A DNA stretch of 5,704 bases, taken from positions 1-5,704 of the forward strand of contig JAGAXP010000175.1 of assembly GCA_017940955.1 (NCBI GenBank). Direction: 5' to 3'. Numbering within the stretch: the stretch's first letter is position 1; the number at the start of each line of letters is the position of its first letter. This DNA is from Oribacterium sp. GTDB taxonomy: Bacteria; Bacillota_A; Clostridia; Lachnospirales; Lachnospiraceae. The notes beneath the pieces were generated by a model. It was not told the DNA's origin and made no database searches. It saw nothing but the letters and a program-made list of their open reading frames with translations. Position numbers and translations under genes: made by a program. Shown here one piece after another: positions 4,866 through 5,704 of the stretch.

Positions 4866-5704
4866 ATGATACATATTCAGGATATCGTTGCCCTAGCTGC
4901 TAAACGAGGTGCCTCCGACATACATCTCATTGCCGGACTCCGCATAAAGTGCCGTATTGACGGCAGGATAGTGGACCTGGCAGAAAATGTCCTGACCCCG
5001 GAGGATTGTGAGTTTCTTGCAAAGGAAATGGCGGGAAACAAATATGAGCTGATTGAAGAAATTGGGGAGCTTGACTGCGGTGGAACCATTGCCAACGAAC
5101 GTGTCCGTATCAACCTGTTCCGTCAGCAGGGTTACGTCTCAGCAGTACTGAGAATATTGTCCAGTAATATACCGGAGCTTCATACCCTTGGACTTCCTGC
5201 TGTTGTAACAAAATTCCCGAGTCTCAATAAAGGGATAGTTCTGGTTACGGGTGAGACAGGTTCCGGTAAGTCCACCACCCTTGCAGCCATTCTTGACTGT
5301 ATCAACCACACAAAAAACGATCACATCATTACTCTTGAGGATCCCATCGAGTATGTATACAAATCCGATAAAAGCATTATCAACCAGCGTGAGATCGGAA
5401 GAGATACTGAGAGCTATACCAATGGACTCCGTGCCATACTTCGTGAAGATCCGGATGTAATCCTGATCGGTGAGATGCGAGACCTGGATACCATTGAAAC
5501 TGCACTTACGGCTGCCGAAACCGGACATCTGGTATTTGCTACCCTGCATACCAACAGTGCGGTGGATTCCATAGACCGTATCGTAGGGGTATTCCCTGAG
5601 GCGAGGCAGCAGCAGATCAGGCTCCAGCTTTCAACAACACTTAAGGCAGTTCTGTCCCAGCAGCTATTGGTCAAGTCAGGAGGAAAAGGAAGAGTTGTTG
5701 CTGC
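4866..5704 (+). CDS. pilT: Type IV pilus retraction ATPase PilT, 3' end outside the window
   Basis: Hexameric ATPase that depolymerises pili and drives twitching. ATG 4866 follows AAGGAG (4855-4860) by 5 bases. The frame is open to the window end, giving 279 residues of a family usually near 350. Seen in order: the N-terminal ASDIHL (16-21), Walker A GETGSGKS (129-136, K135), the Asp-box region LEDPIEY, the Walker B region LREDPDVILIGEMRD (E203), the His box ETGHLVFATLHTNSAVDSIDRI (H221, H228), then VFPEARQQQIRLQL and the AVLSQQLL segment. There is no MshEN domain and no tetracysteine, which separates it from PilB upstream. The AIRNL motif needed for retraction would lie beyond the edge. It sits 39 bases after the TraX-like gene and is very likely co-transcribed with it. 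Confidence 0.95.
   Translation, partial: MIHIQDIVALAAKRGASDIHLIAGLRIKCRIDGRIVDLAENVLTPEDCEFLAKEMAGNKYELIEEIGELDCGGTIANERVRINLFRQQGYVSAVLRILSSNIPELHTLGLPAVVTKFPSLNKGIVLVTGETGSGKSTTLAAILDCINHTKNDHIITLEDPIEYVYKSDKSIINQREIGRDTESYTNGLRAILREDPDVILIGEMRDLDTIETALTAAETGHLVFATLHTNSAVDSIDRIVGVFPEARQQQIRLQLSTTLKAVLSQQLLVKSGGKGRVVA

Noticed and set aside
4877..5674. Open frames opposite or out of frame with pilT
   Set aside because: They are shadows of PilT, whose true frame is open from 4866 to the window end with all motifs present.
1..5704. CRISPR arrays, tRNA or rRNA genes, insertion sequences, phage attachment sites
   Set aside because: I saw no regularly spaced repeats, cloverleaf or rRNA signatures, transposase motifs or terminal repeats. 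TraX homology alone does not make this a conjugative element.

Overview
The window looks like chromosome of a Gram-positive, low-to-moderate GC anaerobe of the Clostridia, most likely Lachnospiraceae (Butyrivibrio-like). The reasons are a class B sortase, a small 'WQG' protein family that I associate with Lachnospiraceae, purine-rich Shine-Dalgarno sites, AT-rich spacers, and Gram-positive-type type IV pilus (T4P) ATPases. The genus is an inference. Every gene I can support is on the + strand.

Left part (1-1716), surface and unknown genes. The window opens inside a class B sortase gene (1-702, 5' end missing). Directly after its stop lies a second, diverged copy of the last ~20 codons of a sortase (714-779), which reads as the leftover tail of a paralogous gene. 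A spacer with inverted repeats and a possible promoter then leads to a 58-codon gene (972-1148) that is absent from a simple long-ORF view. Next is a 149-codon gene (1267-1716). These two proteins share one domain (R-x4-WQG-x12-FxS followed by a helix), and the longer protein carries it twice.

Middle (1717-2162), about 446 noncoding bases. This stretch holds a 9-bp hairpin, an 8-bp inverted repeat overlapping a good sigma-A-type promoter (TTGCCT-17-TATAGT), a hairpin, and an intrinsic terminator with nine T's. The predicted transcript would start near 1916 and meet the terminator ~56 nt later, about 190 bases before pilB, which suggests an attenuated leader. Two places in the stretch share the composite motif GGTT(T)CGGTGG...CAAAGTT.

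Right part (2163-5704), T4P motor genes. pilB (2163-3857) encodes the extension ATPase with a textbook two-motif MshEN domain that should bind cyclic di-GMP. A TraX-family membrane protein (3981-4826) and then pilT (4866 onward, cut by the window end), the retraction ATPase, follow. The spacing suggests one operon. Together they describe a pilus that is extended by PilB, probably under c-di-GMP control, and retracted by PilT. The TraX-like protein between them is a candidate acyltransferase acting on the pilin or another envelope target.

The observations most worth following are the leader and terminator ahead of a c-di-GMP-binding PilB, the three-copy WQG domain, the sortase tail remnant, and the TraX-like gene inside the pilus locus.
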